Positions 44,180-57,776 of a stretch of DNA of 64,000 nt are shown piece after piece. A model generated the notes under the pieces. It was not told where the DNA came from. It searched no databases and saw only the letters and a list, made by a program, of their open reading frames with translations. A program made the translations under genes and the position numbers. Within the stretch, counting starts at the first letter, position 1, and each line of letters starts with the position of its first letter. Source of the stretch: Vesta saturnalis (taxonomy: Eukaryota > Arthropoda > Insecta > Coleoptera > Lampyridae). The stretch lies in contig JARFJB010000821.1 in assembly GCA_036346205.1 (NCBI GenBank), positions 2,162,222 to 2,226,221 of the forward strand, in the 5' to 3' direction.

Positions 44180-45490
44180 TTTGTGATTTATAAAATCTTT
44201 TCCTATCACTAATTTTTTTTCTTCCAACGTTGTGATTGTGTCTAAAATCGCTAGCATACCAAGTGCAATCATCCCATCATATGAGAAATGATTTCGCTTG
44301 GGTAAGTACTTTAATCGCTTATTATGATAAGATTTAAGAGTTCCAGTATGACAATAATGTGTTTTATGTCCTTTAAAAACTCTCCCTGCTTAATTGTTCA
44401 CTTTAACATTCGAATATCATTAGAATGTGGTGATAACCATTAAAGATCCCTATCGTCTTCTTCAGAAATTGGGCCGTGGTCGCATACTACATACGTTTCA
44501 ATACCATATGTGTATATCGCATACATGTTTTTTGGAAGAAAACTGAACTTTTCACCCAACAAAACTCGATTTCTATCACAAGTTTGAGCTGATTACCACA
44601 AATGATTTGTTATACTTGATCTCCATGCTGCTAATAACGGTTGGAAGTTTTCAATTTGTTAGTTAAGCTTTTTGCCATATGCCACACATTCCAAAAATTG
44701 ATGAATAATATTTGAAAACTTGGTCCTAAGAAGAAATCTAATTCCTCGTTGTCTATCAGAAAGAAAGAGAGTAATTTTCATACTTTCTTCCTGTGTTAGT
44801 CGTTGCAAGATTTTTGCGCAAGCTGTTTTTTCAAGATCTCCTTTGAACAACGACAATGAAGTTGCACATTTTGCACAAAATCTGGAGAATCGTACTGTCC
44901 TCACCACTAATCCAAATGTCTTCACCACGCGGATTTAAAACGTCCATTCAATTGTTTCTTTTGTCATAAAAAGTTTGTCGTTATGAATTTGCTTAATATT
45001 GAATAAAACGTTGAATTCCAAGTTAAATGTACGTGCAAAAGAGGCAAAAAGTGTTTAACCCATCTCTGTTGAGTACATAGCACTAGCAAGATTCATATTA
45101 GCCATTGCAAATTTATTTGAAATTTTTTGAGAATACCACGTAAGTGTAATGACTGTTTATACATAGGGTCTTCACTATTAAAAGTATCCCTTCATGAAGC
45201 ATATTCTTTGAATAGTTTCTTCCTCACTACTTTGGCATTTCTTCAATGAGAGTAAATTATTTTCGCCAAATACAAGAAACACTTTCTCCGAAATGATCAC
45301 ATTTTTACCGAAATCTCGAAATCGTCACTAGATTCATCGGCACTAGTCATAATTTCGCTACAATCCGATAGATTAAATGAAGTGTTCAAGTCATTGACTT
45401 TTCTAGTTTCTTCCTTATCATTTTCAAAGGATGTGTTATCCATTTCTATAAGAGGATTTGCAGCAGAAATGCCATTTAACTCCGAAGAAG
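44180..45490 (-). pseudogene. Decayed DDE-type TE protein, superfamily uncertain
   Basis: Pieces on the minus strand in order: an acidic leader at 45494-45297 (LSDCSEIMTSADESSDDFEI), KVFLVFGENNLLSLKKC near 45280, and SQKISNKFAMANMNLASAMY near 45120. Then a long open piece at 44928-44659 has LQRLTQEESMKITLFLSDRQ, RGIRFLLR and FSNIIHQFLECVAYGKKL. Near 44330 comes YLPKRNHFSYDGMIAL. The order FxVFxxCL, then STDRHxGIR...IIHxFDxWH, then KREHFSYKGMxA is one I recall from multi-copy animal TE proteins. The key Asp (SDR) is present; the DxWH pair is lost (LECVAY). Many stops are present. The superfamily is not identified. Confidence 0.5.
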
Positions 45491-45749
45491 CCAACTGTAT
45501 ACGTCAAGATAAAATCTTTTTTGGATGATGAAAGCGCCTGATGTACTATGGCAACAGCAAGATTTTTAAATATTTTGAAATTTCCCCTCTACCATTGGAC
45601 GTTGATTTTTTCTTCTACTAGAATTACTCCTACAACCGACCACGCAGCAGTAAACCATCTCAATTGTTCCCACATTGTTATTGTAACATAACAATTACGT
45701 GATTCTCTTGCGTGGTAGGCAAAACAATCCCTGACTCGTTTATTCTGAA

Positions 45750-48000
45750 ATCTTTATCCATGCTTTCCTATCCGGGTATACCTACCTAGCTTCGGCAAGA
45801 TTCATATATGGTCTTTGACATGCCCTTTTATTTTTAAAACTCCGTATCTTTCTTTCATTATACATTCTACTGCATTCGGCCAAGTTTTACGCAGCCTACC
45901 AGGCCTGGCCTTACTGTAACTTCACCCACATAAATCGTCATTCTTCATCTTACATGCTTTTTTGATATACCCATTTCCATACAGTACGGACGGAACAAAC
46001 ACGCCATTATAGATTGCTCGTTTCGCAGCTACGCTCATGCTTTCATTTTTCACTATCGTCCATATACTCCCAATCATTTTCCTTCCAGCATTGACACTTC
46101 ATCCAATCTCACTATCCATTGTACCCTCTGCAGTGAACATTCTACCCAGATACCTACTCGTCTACTTGTTCCACAATTTTATCACACAGGGTAAATACTC
46201 TACTTTCCTTTTCACCTTCCCGATTGAACACCACAATCTTTGTTTTGATCACGTTTACTTTTAGGTCCATGTTCTCACAGACTATATCAAACTTCCTCAG
46301 AGCAGTTTGTTGCTCATTCGCATTCTCACTTAATAAGGCTGTGTCATCTGCACACACCAGCACTCGTACATTTACGTCACCAAACATTACACCATTTGTA
46401 TCGGTACATGTTTGCGTAACACATTTATCTATGTATACATTGAACAATCACGGTGACATCACACAGCCTTGCCGCACTCCTTGCTCAATATTAAAGTACT
46501 GTTATACACTGACCATATTCCGTTTATTACACCTGTACTTACGCCATACTCATTTAATTTTTCCCACAGATTCTCCCTATTCACTCTGTCACATGCTTTC
46601 TCCAGATTTACAAACGCACAGTACAGCTTCTTTTTTACACTTAAGACACTTTTCGATCACCTGCTGGAGAGCAATCATCTGATCAACACATCCTCTCCCT
46701 GCCATAAAGCCACCATGTACGTCCCAAATCTTAGTTTACGTAGTTTCACGTACTCTATCAATCAGTACTCTTCCAAATACTTTACCAGGTACACTGAGCA
46801 AACTTATACCTCTGTAGCTCTTGCAATCACTCTTGTTCCCCTTGCCCTTGTGCAGTGGTACAATGATCGCGCTCTTTCAATCACTTGGCACATTTCCACA
46901 CTTAAGGCATCCGTTGAAGGATTCACACAATCTTTGTGTAAGCTTTGTACCTCCACATTTTAGCATTTCACCAGTGATTTCATCCACACCTGTTACTATA
47001 AGGTAAAACTTTCCTACCGTTTTTTCTATCTTATTTAACCCAATATCCTTCTCTGTTTCATTCACTATTCCTTCTACATTCTCCTTATTAAACACTTCAG
47101 TTTTACTTTCCTCACTACTATACAGCTTCCTGAAATATTCTTGCTAACATTTCGTCACTTCACAATCGTCCCATACTATTTCGTTGCTCCTATTCATCAC
47201 TCCTGCCGCGTTCTATTTTGGGTCACGTTTTGTACTTTTGGCCCGTTTCCATAAGTTTTTTGTTTCCCTCAAGATCATTGTGCATTTTCTCTCGTTTCAC
47301 AGCCATCACTTCCTCTTTACTTATTCTCACTGACTCCTTCGCTTCTTTGTTTTTTAATCTGTACACCTCATAAATCGCTTTTTCTCAGTCTCATTTTTTG
47401 CAGAAATCATTGCCATGTACGCATCTTTTTTCTTACATACTGCCTTTTTTACCGATTCATTCCACCAAACAAATTTTTTCAGTCTACCTATAGTCACTTT
47501 TCCACATATCTGCACGGCACAGTTGACAACGCAGTCTTTCAAGCACTTTCAACGTCATTGTTTTTTATCTGTTCGTTCCACACTGCATCATTCACATTCA
47601 AGTCTTTACCCACTGCATCTGCATATTTCGTTCTCGCGCCATTATCTACTAGTTTATCTACCCTAATTCTGAACATTCGCACTACGTTTGCCTTCCTTCT
47701 CCAGACCCACTTTTGCACTAAATGCACTCTCGATATAACCAAAAAGTCGTCCGATCTCACCAGGTTTCTAAGTAGTACATCATACACTATCAAGTCAATC
47801 ATACTTTTAGATTCACCTATTTGCCTTGTATACATATGCACGTTTATGCCTAAACCTCGTATTAGAAACAAACAGGTATCTTCCCACACGTTCACCACAT
47901 GTTCACCATTTTCATTGCCTCCGAACTTTCCTACGGCGCGTTGAGTATGTTCTCTCTGCACATTCACCCATCCATTCACATCTCCCACTATCACCACTTA
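45750..48000 (-). pseudogene. LINE with endonuclease and RT parts
   Basis: From the right on the minus strand: MVIVGDVNGWVN at 47997 (endonuclease GDFN block) and FGGNENGEHVVNVWEDTCLF. Then IGESKSMIDLIVYDVLL (the SxIDYV block) follows. A linker has FVWWNESVKKAVCKKKDAY. RT blocks: VDEITGEMLKCGG, RSAIIVPLHKGKG-like shifted remains, LSVPGKVFGRVLIDR, FMAGRGCVDQMIALQQV, GVRQGCVMSP and VRVLVCADDTALLSENANE (YADD changed to CADD). The tail has YLGRMFTAEGTMDSEI, SVNAGRKMIGSIWTIV and AIYNGVFVPSVLYG near 46010. It is broken by several shifts. The clade is uncertain. Confidence 0.8.
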
Positions 48001-49401
48001 ACTTCCGTTTGGCTTACATACGTATTCTTAATCAAAAGTATAAAAAAATACTACCTTAGTTAGGTGCAGATGTATCTGTATTAATTAACATAAAATACGA
48101 GTATGTAGTACCTAGTATTTTAGCACAAGACTGCCCAGATTTTCATCAATGTACTGATGACTGTACCCTGCAATGACCGGTGTATCAAAAGTGACGTTAT
48201 ATTCTAACTTCATTCTTGCTTTTGAACGATTTATTTGATACCAATTTCCGACAAATATACGATAATATATGTAACTTATGATTCTGCATGATCATTAAAA
48301 AATAGTTTGACTTCACTGTGCCTTTAAGGATCTGCGAGTCGCAACAAATCAGAATCTGAAGCCGATTAAAAATCAAATTAATATTTAATTAAATTGTATA
48401 TAATTTAAATTATGTTTTAGATCAACCGTCTCCATTCTGCATAAAATAATTTATTAATTAGCTCTATTTTAGGTACCCTCCTAATTAGTGTAGCCGGCAA
48501 ATTACTTATGTTTGGATCGTCCACCGAGGTCTTTTGGCACTTATTGAGCGATGACATTCTCAGAGGGAATTTTATTTTTTTGAAAAATTAACTTGATTTT
48601 GATTATTACATAGATAAGATAGGCCTGTTAATAGTAAAACAATTAGTATACTTCATATTTAAAGTAAGCGTTTTTTTATTCAAACCGTCAAATTTCGAGT
48701 TAGATCAATTTCCAGTTTCCGCAAGGGGGAATAGCTTTTTCTCGTTTCCTTTTCTTTTTTAAACAGTGATGGGATGTAACAATTGAGATTTTCCGCTTCA
48801 GCCGTTGGTGAGGCAAGACCGACCTCAAGACTCTTGTACCAAGAGGTAATAGGACTGCATTATTTAAAATATTTCACAACATTAATTTATTTTTTCCACA
48901 AATTAATAATTTATTCCAAATTCAGCAGATCTTTGACCACAAATAACTTTTTTCGTATATGTAATTATTTTAATAAATTACGTAAATGTTTCGTATTTAT
49001 AAAGAAGTCTCTTCTTTGTTCCGTTTCTGACGTTTCATTATTTAGAAGTCTAGAAGAGTAGAAAGTATGAAAAACATAGCGCGATCTTCAGATAAGACAC
49101 AATAAGATGACATCAGAAGTTCTACAATTTATGACCCGTTTCTAGCACTTTTATCGACTTAAACAAATAGCGCGAGATCCTACTTATGAGGCAGTATTAA
49201 GTATCAAGTTTAGCGCAAAGAGAATTTGCTTACAACGGTGTCTTATGCGTGTGGAAAATATAGTTCGGTAGTTACGGTTAAGTGTTAATAAATAAGTAAT
49301 CGTTATAATGTAGTGTGTATCTAGGATGGTAGTAAATCAGAAAATGTCAAAAAGAAAGTGTGCATTTAATAGAGATTTGGAAAGTGAACCTGTTTCTAAA
49401 A
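48001..49401. other. Non-coding stretch
   Basis: No gene recognised. At 49344-49400 a short frame SKRKCAFNRDLESE resembles the start of BED/hAT-type TE proteins (KRKCxFNxxLxxE). It is cut at 49401 by the mariner remnant, so it may be a fragment of another TE. Confidence 0.35.
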
Positions 49402-50478
49402 GGTGATCCAAAATAGACTGTAGGATTTTAATTGCGCGCCACTTATGTTCTGTTAATGTTGGAAGTTTGCATTTTTACTGTTGGTATCTAAACACATGAT
49501 AAATTAATCATTGCGCCATATACTGTGAAGCAACGGATAAATATTGTGGAAGTTTATTATGAAAAGAGGCGATCAATTACGATTACGCGAAGAAAACTTC
49601 GAGTACTTTTGGGACGCAATAATGTTCCAAGTGAGCGTGCAATTCGTGATCTACTGCAAACATTTGAAACAAGTGGTATGTTTATTGATACATCAAGAGT
49701 TCGCCATCAACTCAAAGGTCGTTCAGGTGAAAACATTGCTCGTATACGTGATAGTGTGCAAGAAGAGCCAAGCACGCCAACCCGTCACCGTTCACAGTAC
49801 CTAATTGAAACTTTCAAATGGCACTACTCAACGAATTTTAAAAAAAGACCTACATTTAGAGGCGTATAAAATTCAACTGAAGCAAGAACTGAAAGCAGCG
49901 GACCACGAGCGTACATTTGTGAACTGGCTTTTAGAAAACAGAAGTTAATGCTCAGTTTTGCAAAGAAATCATTTGAATGGGTTTGTGAATCGCCAAAATT
50001 GTCGCATCTGGGGTAGTGAAAAGCCACACGCTATTCAAGAAAAACTAATGCATCCACAAAAATGCACTGTTGGATGTACAGTATGACTGGAAGAATCATT
50101 GGCCCGTAATAAACAACTCAGAGGGGCGACATTAATTGACCAGCGAGGCCTTGCGACCTAACCCCATTAGACTTTTTTCTTTGGGTCTATTTGAGGGAAA
50201 TGGTCTATACGAACAAATCTGCTACGATGCCAGAACTAAAAGAGAACATCAAACGTGCAATTAGTGATATCTAACCGCATTTATTGGAAACGGTTACGGA
50301 AAACTTCAGTAAAAGAATGGTACCATGTCAGCGGAGTCGTGGGCGGCGTTTGGTCGACATCAGTTTTCATACTTAATTGCCAAGTCTGCACTTTACAGTA
50401 ATAATAATAAAAGTTGGATTTTTCCAATATATTGTATTTTATTCAAAAAACAAGTCCTAGAGTCCAATTTGGATCACC
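49402..50478 (+). mobile_element. Mariner-like remnant with inverted repeats
   Basis: Ends GGTGATCCAAAATAGACTG and, reversed, GGTGATCCAAATTGGACTC pair as inverted repeats, followed by TAGGA on both sides. The transposase from 49525 has an HTH (ITITRRKLRVLLGRNNVPSE, RAIRDLLQTFE), then ENIARIRDSVQEEPS. After shifts come LHLEAYKIQLKQELK, FVNRQNCRIWGSEKPHAIQE and LDFFLWVYLREMVYTNKS. The SDE and QDGA catalytic blocks are deleted. It is non-functional. The flanks are not a clear TA duplication. Confidence 0.75.
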
Positions 50479-53133
50479 CATCAACGCATACAAAACTTTC
50501 TGTCTGTAATAATGCGAACCTAGAGACAATGTAGTAGTGTCGTCTTTTTTTCGTACGGACACGTTTGGATATGAAGAACAAAAGCTAGCTGCAATTGCAT
50601 GTACTTTGTCATACCCCCACGTGATCCATAATCAATTCTTTCTTTTGCACTAGTAAGTTAATAAAAAGTTGCTTCCAACAAAAATTTGCATGTGCTAGAA
50701 CCAAATCTAAAAGTATTGTAGGTAGCGGACCGCAAAAATTTTATTATTGTAATAAATGTTTGTAAAACGCCATTGTTGCCACGATAGAAAAGATAATTAG
50801 TGGATTTTTAATATCTGAATAATACGTCGTAATTTTCTAATGTTTTCAAAATATTTTATTTATATATTTTTATGTAAGGAATGTAGGATTGTTTGTAACT
50901 AATATATATGTAAACACATGTTAGGGGGTGAGTGGCAGGTGCACGCTTAAAAATGCTTTACTGAAGGGGCGTAACGAATCATTGGAATTTCTTATGCGTG
51001 CTCTTGATGGAAAAAAATGTCATTAGCTTAATAAGTAATTGTGTCGGTAAAGACCGCGATCAAAAGATATTTTTGTTACTTGGAGAGAGAAATGTAGGGT
51101 TTGTTACGAACGAATGTATATTTTTAAAATTAAGATGTCGGGCAATCATTAATATGAAACTGTTCCAACGGAAATTAATGCTTCTTGTTTTTTTTTATTA
51201 CTTTTGAAAAACGGGGTGGTTTTGCGGGAGTAGATATAGTTAGTTTGAAATCGAAGGGGAAGTTACAGTTACGAGTGCCAATCGAGCTAGATCGATTTTG
51301 GGTTAATTAAATACCTTCATTGTAAACAGTTTGTCTTTAAAAACATTTCGTGAGTGTACATTTTCTTTTGAATTAGCCAACACTAATTTGTCTTTTCGAG
51401 TGTTAGTTGTAATGTGTTTCAGATATTAATCTACAAAACAGTCACCCTTTTGAAGTTAAACCGCGTAGGGTAACGATTTGTGTCTGTGATCAATTAAGTG
51501 AATAATTATTCTAATGTATGTATCTTTATATAACTGAAAGCTCGCAGTAAATCATTTTACCAGCCTAGATAACATATTAATGCAAAGGTATCTTATTCGT
51601 ACGCGGAGTCATTAAGCTGAAATCTGCTAAAATAAAAGATCAGTACAGGGCCCTCTCACTCTAGTATTTGTGCGAATTAGCATTGTTGGTTGTTGGTTAT
51701 ATTTATAATTGTGTAGAGGCGGCTGGTGAATGGGTGGGATACCGCTGGTTACTAATTGTAAAAAGCAATTGCCAGTAGGTACACACTCCTAAGCCAGACC
51801 ATTGAACACCTCTAATTTGTATTTCTATTGTTTTTATTTGTTGAATAGATGAGTGTGTAACCGGTATTTTTCTAACGCACTCAAACTTATATATCGGTCA
51901 CGATGTTAGTGATCTATTTATAACTTATCCTTCTAAGGCTTTGTTTTAATGAGCTGATTTCTCTGTGTATCTGCTTTATAGTAATTTGATTTATGTATTC
52001 TGTGCACTAAACAATTGGGTACGTGCAAATTCCTTGTCTATTTCCTTTTGTCCTTGCCTTCATCTTATAATCACCTGTAAAATTTTACTGTTGATATATT
52101 GTATATGTACCGTAATTTGCTTTATTATTTTATGTTCTTATTTACTTAAAGACCGGCATGATTGGTTTTAAAGGGCCACATGTTTGGTGTTAAGATTTTT
52201 ATTATGATTTTTATTTTGATTATTTATGACTCAATTGTACGTGTGACTACATGTGTTTTTTATTATTGTGTTTCTGTGTAACTAAACTGCTTTTTATTCA
52301 TTTTCACTTAATGTTATAATGTTGTACGCACTTTAACCTCATTTAATGGTGTTTTGTTACATGTTTAACCCTTTCAATGTTTTTTGTGTCATTTGGTTTA
52401 TTAATGTACCTGTGCAGTTACTTATTTATGAATAAAGTGAGTTTTATAGTTGGTTCTTTGCCACAATAGTAGATTAACGGACTGAACCACGGCTGCACAG
52501 CGCTCTTTGATTTTAATTTCAGTAGTTTCATTTTTTTACCTGCCCCTCATGATGCAACACTTACCTCATCCAGCCTATCTAATTTAGATAGCACTAGGTA
52601 TAACACTAGACGGCTACTTCGTTTGATCAGATTTGAGGTTTGCGAGTAATTAAATATCAGATTTGGGTACCTGGGGACGCTGCAGTATTGTGTGTAACAT
52701 TTTACAAAAATTAAGTTCCATACAAAATAATAATAATAATAATAACATGCCTTTATTGGGTTACTTTATGAATTTTATACACGTATAAAGGATTTAGAGT
52801 TCAGGTTGTAATAAAGATAAATTATCAATCACTTCCTGCTCTTCCACTCAACCCACAATTTGAATGCTTAAACGAACACACACGCACACACGCGCACACG
52901 CGCACTCGCGCACCGCGCGCCGCGCACGCGAACCACGGCACTGTTTATCATGTTACGCACATTAATGAAGATGTCCACTGAATTGAAAAAATTGAAATAA
53001 TAGTATATTAGTTTATACGGGTAATACAAGTCCAAGCCATTAAAAGTCATTCAAATAAAATATGCTTTATTGTTCTTAAACTTTTAACACGTGGTATTTA
53101 AAGTGCATGGTGTATTTTGATAATCACTTCTGG
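50479..53133. other. Non-coding stretch with a LINE-type tail and a Z-DNA-prone tract
   Basis: No coding signal. On the minus strand CCAATAAAGGCATG followed by (TTA)n at 52730-52760 looks like a LINE 3' tail. An alternating CA/CG tract is at 52875-52932. Confidence 0.4.
52875..52932 (+). repeat. Alternating CA/CG tract
   Basis: ACACACACGCACACACGCGC continuing to CGCGCGCCGCGCACGCG, nearly perfect purine-pyrimidine alternation, which favours left-handed DNA. Confidence 0.8.
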
Positions 53134-53477
53134 TGTATGCAAATTAAGAAACATTCAATTCATTTCGAATTCAATAGGAATAAGCAAGAAGCACATTAAG
53201 GTTAAATTATTTAAATTAAGTAGTGCAAATATGCAAAACAATTTAATATAAATAAACCATGTACTAAGGAATGTAAACAGCATCGTATCAACAATTTTCA
53301 CTATTATAAATAGAAGTAACAATGTAAACTGAACAGATTGTAAGTTTAAAGCATATATACTCTTGTCGTTAAGTACTCATGTAATGTTGATGCAATAAAA
53401 ATCTCTTAAATCATGTGGATACAATATTAATAAGACCATATTAAACCATTAAAAATCACAATTAGTTAAATACTACA
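53134..53477 (+). repeat. 5' LTR of the Ty3/gypsy element
   Basis: Starts TGTATGCAAATTAAG and ends TACTACA. It contains ACTATTATAAATAG (possible TATA box) and AATAAAAATCTC (possible poly-A signal). Confidence 0.8.
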
Positions 53478-55300
53478 GGCGACTGCAAAAGAATACACTA
53501 ATCCAAGATTACAAATAGAATAATACCAAAAGTTATGGGACAGTTGCACAAGTATGAGTTTATCATTTCACTAAAAGAGTAACAGGGTGTCAATCCTTGA
53601 AGTTAAACATTTAATAATATTTGTGGTGGTATTGGCAAAATGCAAAAAGTTATACTGGGACATTAGAGATAAATGCAATAAGCAATTCAAGGTTAAAATT
53701 TAAATATAAAATTCCAACTAATCACCCTGCGAAACAGAATAACAGTGCAGTTAAACTAACGAAGGAACATAGTTAAGTGACAGTGTTAATTATTAAGAAA
53801 TATTTATAGGCTAACAATTTAAGAAATTTTTGTCAACTCAGCTTGGTCAATATTTGCAAGAATTTAGATGGAAAGACAAATATAAGCAGTCATAGCGGGC
53901 ACAATAGGAAGTACCCAAAAGTGAAAAATTAGAAAAGAAATAGTGCCAGTTAGCTACGTTAATAACACCTTACTAGAAAGACGTACGAAGTGCAATGAAA
54001 ATTCAAACGAAGCAAATGGTAGGATAGTTTTAAAGAATATTGGAATTAGGAGATAAAGTAATAAGGTTTTCAACCGTCGAAATAATTTAAAATTATAGCG
54101 TAAAAAATAAATCACAAAGCTACTAAGAAGTACATATAAGTGAAGAAATTAGAAAAATGACTTTAGCTAACATTAATATTTTACATAGCAGTAGAATTCT
54201 CCAGAATTTGAGGTAACCACATAACAGTGCAGTTAAAGACGCACTTATATGTCATTAAAGAAAAGTTCAGCGTCATCGCAAAATGCTAATTAAAACACGC
54301 TAATAGGTAAACAATTTAGTGACGAATGAAAATTCAAATGTACAGGAGCAATTATAAATGTTTTAAAACATGGAATTATTAAATTCACAGTTTTAACCGC
54401 GAAACTTTTAAATTGAAACAAAACCGAAAGAACTACACAATGCGAAATTCTGTAGCCAAATAACTTAAAATCAAGCGGTATCATCAGAAGCCGTACCAAT
54501 AGCAGTAGAAGGTAAAACGCGACTAGACAATGAATTAGCAACTCCAAAATGCTAATTCAGATAGTAACAAAGTTGTAGGGCTGAAATTTCTCAGATTTTA
54601 ACGGAAATTAATAAATTTGCAAACATAATCATCATAACGTTACTAATAACGAAATTTTTACACGAACCGTAAACCAATTTAGCCATTAAATCGCAAAGGC
54701 CGTTACAATAGGACAGGTAACAACGAGGCTGAAATCATTAATTCCAAACTCATAATTCAGATAAACCACATTCGCAAAAAGCTGGTTCAAATGTACGATT
54801 TAACATATTTTAGAAAAATAGGCATAACGCGAAATTTCAATACCGTAAGCATTACATTAAATCGAACACAATCAGGAATAACTAACGCCTGCGTAAATGT
54901 AGCAATATCTAAAGGCGAACATTTCAACAAATGAATTGGTCACAATCGCAATCAAGTCGTGAGCGATATTTCAATTTACAATTACTAAAATTACATAACA
55001 TCAAATAATTAACAACCTTAATACTTAGCAATATAATAGGCGTTACTAAGGATCATACCAATCTAAAGTATTCTGATAACAATTACAATTTCACTATTTC
55101 AATAAACTTTCTTAACAATTTAATGACTGTTCACAATGTACATTTCTTATAATGAGTCAAATTTGAAATTCAAATTTTCAATTTTAAATTTGACAAAATT
55201 ATATACAATAAATAATTAAACCTATAATATTACTAATTATCAAACGTTATGAAGGTATCAATATAGTAATTACTAATAAGTATTATATTAATGTTGAAAT
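53478..55300 (+). other. Leader/gag-position region without open frame
   Basis: Between the 5' LTR and the first protease residues no long open frame exists on either strand and no Cys knuckle is seen. Blocks such as ACAGTGCAGTTAAA recur at 53744 and 54220. It is either a long untranslated leader or a thoroughly eroded gag. Confidence 0.5.
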
Positions 55301-56804
55301 TTACAATTTCATACTTTCCATATTGTAGACGAAAATTTTCTATACCAACCGATGCAATTTTAGGTAGAGACTTCATTTCTAAATACAAATGCACATTAAA
55401 TTATTCAACTGGACTATGACAATGAAAATTCTACATAATCAACATGTTGTTGTACCCATTTATAGTAATCCAGAGGCAAATAATGTAATGATAGTGCCAG
55501 CACGTTCTGAAGTTATACGATATTACCAAAAATTCGAAGAGCTGAAAGAAGACGCTGTAGTGGTAAACAAAGAATTATATCCAGGAGTTTTTGTAGCACG
55601 TACAATTGTGTCAAGTAATTCTCCTCTTGTAAAAATTATTAACACAAATTCCGATACAATCACATTAAGAAATATTCACATTGAGACACTCAGTCTAGAT
55701 GATTTCCATGTATATCATATTACCAACGATCAAGACGATAGGTCAAGTAAATTAGCTAAACAATTAAACCTTGACACGGTTCCAATTCTCGTTAAAGATA
55801 AAGTAGTTAAAATTTGTCAAAAATTTGCAGATATTTTCGCATTAAAATCGGATAAAATATCAATCAACAATTTCTATAAACAAGAATTAAAATTAGTAGA
55901 TAAGAAACCGGTGTACATAAAAAATTATCGAAGTCCACATTCGCATAAACAGGAAATAAATCAACAAATAAATAAAATGCTAGAACATGAAATAATAGAA
56001 CCCTCTAGGTCTCAGTACAACAGTGCAATCTTACTAGTTCCCAAAAAATCAGAAAATGGAATTAAAAAATGGCGTTTAGTAATCGACTACAGACAACTAA
56101 ATAAAAAATTAATCGCCGACAAATTTCCATTACCTCGTATAGACAACATTTTAGATCAGTTAGGTCGAGCCAAATGGTTCTCTGTAATTGACTTAATATC
56201 AGGTTTTCATCAAATACCGCTGGAAGAAAATTCACGCGATATGACGTCTTTTAGTGTAGACGCTGGTTCCTTCCGATTTACTAGATTACCCTTCGGACTT
56301 TCAGTGAGTCCCAATAGTTTTCAAAGAATGATGTCAATTGCATTTGCAGGAATCACTCCTGAAAAATCATTTTTATATATGGACGATTTAATCGTTATTG
56401 GTTGCTCTGAAAAACATCATTTATCAAATTTACAGAAAGTATTTGAAACGTGTACAAAATTTAATTTAAAATTAAATCCGGAAAAATGTAAATTTTTCAG
56501 AAACGAAGTTACGTATTTAGGTCACAAAATTACAGATAAAGGGATTCTCCCAGATGATTCAAAATTTCAAATTATTAAACAATATCCAATTCCGAAAAAC
56601 GCGGACGAAGTAAAAAGACTGGTTGCATTTACAAATTATTTTCGCAGATTTATACCACAATTCGCAAAAATAACATTGCCATTAAACAAATTAACGAGAA
56701 AACACGCAAAATTTATATGGACAGATGAATGTCAAAATTCTTTCAATTTACTAAAAAAATTCCTTATTATCCCCTGCAATTCTTCAGTATCCAGATTTTT
56801 CTAA
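55301..56804 (+). pseudogene. Ty3/gypsy pol: protease end and reverse transcriptase
   Basis: Protease remains (FSIPTDAILGRDFISKY) end near 55395. A shift leads into the open frame 55389-56804. RT motifs in order: IIEPSRSQYNSAILLVPKK, WRLVIDYRQLNK, FSVIDLISGFHQIPL, FTRLPFGLSVSPNSFQRMM, FLYMDDLIVIG (the YMDD catalytic pair, about residue 329) and VTYLGHKITDKGI. The connection domain has LVAFTNYFRRFIPQFA. The 5' half of the protease with its catalytic Asp is missing. A frameshift near 56775 separates it from RNase H. Confidence 0.85.
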
Positions 56805-57744
56805 ACCATTTATAATTACAACAGACGCTTCACAAACTGCTTGCGGGGCTGTTCTCTCTCAAAATTTTAACGGACACGAACTTCCAATAGCATACGCTTC
56901 ACGCTCATTCACAAAAAGCGAAATTAATAAAGCCATCATTTTAAAAGAACTACTCGCAATACATTGGGCAATCAAATATTTTCGTTGCTACATTTATGGA
57001 ACAAAATTTCTCATAAAAACTGATCATCGTCCTTTAATTTATTTATTTTCAATGAAAGACCCAACTTCTAAATTAACGAGAGTTCGTCTTGAACTTGAAG
57101 AGTACAATTTCGAAATCCAATATGTTAAAGGTCAAGACAATGTTTGCGCTGACGCATTGTCTAGGATTAGTATAGACGATTTAAAAAATATGCACAACAA
57201 TGCGACACAAATACTCGCTATAACTAAGTCAAATGCAAAACCAAACACAACTACCTCAGCGCATCAACTAACGCAAAGTAAGGGTAATTCGAATAAAAAC
57301 AATAAAAATGACGTTTATATAAAACCTAAAGTTTACGAAGTTATAGACAATTCCGAGACACTTAAATTGCCATTAGTAAAATTTGAAGTTAACGATGCAT
57401 CATTAAAAATGACAATCATGAGTAAAAGAAAATTATGCGCACAAAACGAAATCACAATTACTAACGATGATAATTCTGCACTAGAGCAATTATTATTTAA
57501 GCTAGACAGTATGGCTGGTGATTGTAAATTTCAAAAAGTTAAAATAAACCTAGGTGATAATATATTTAAAAAATACTCTATTAATACATTTAAGGATGTA
57601 GGAGAAAAGTGCCTTAGAAAAACAACTATTGTTTTATGTAATAAAAGAAAACTTATAACAAATAAAAATGAGAAATTGAAACTTATAGAACAATTTCACG
57701 ATAATCCACTACTAGGAGGTCATTGCGGTAAAAACGGTTACTGA
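56805..57744 (+). pseudogene. Ty3/gypsy pol: RNase H and integrase zinc finger
   Basis: FIITTDASQTACGAVL, SEINKAIILKELLAIHWAIK and FLIKTDHRPL give the Asp/Glu/Asp active site of RNase H, followed by GQDNVCADALSRI. A 150-residue spacer leads to FHDNPLLGGHCGKNGY, the His pair of the integrase HHCC finger, where a shift occurs at 57742. The open part begins at 57052, but homology starts near 56805. Confidence 0.83.
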
Positions 57745-57776
57745 AAAAACTAAAGTCCTGTTATTTTTGGAAACAA

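Noticed and set aside
46037..48059. Plus-strand frames over the LINE
   Set aside because: The minus strand carries RT and endonuclease motifs; these are shadows.
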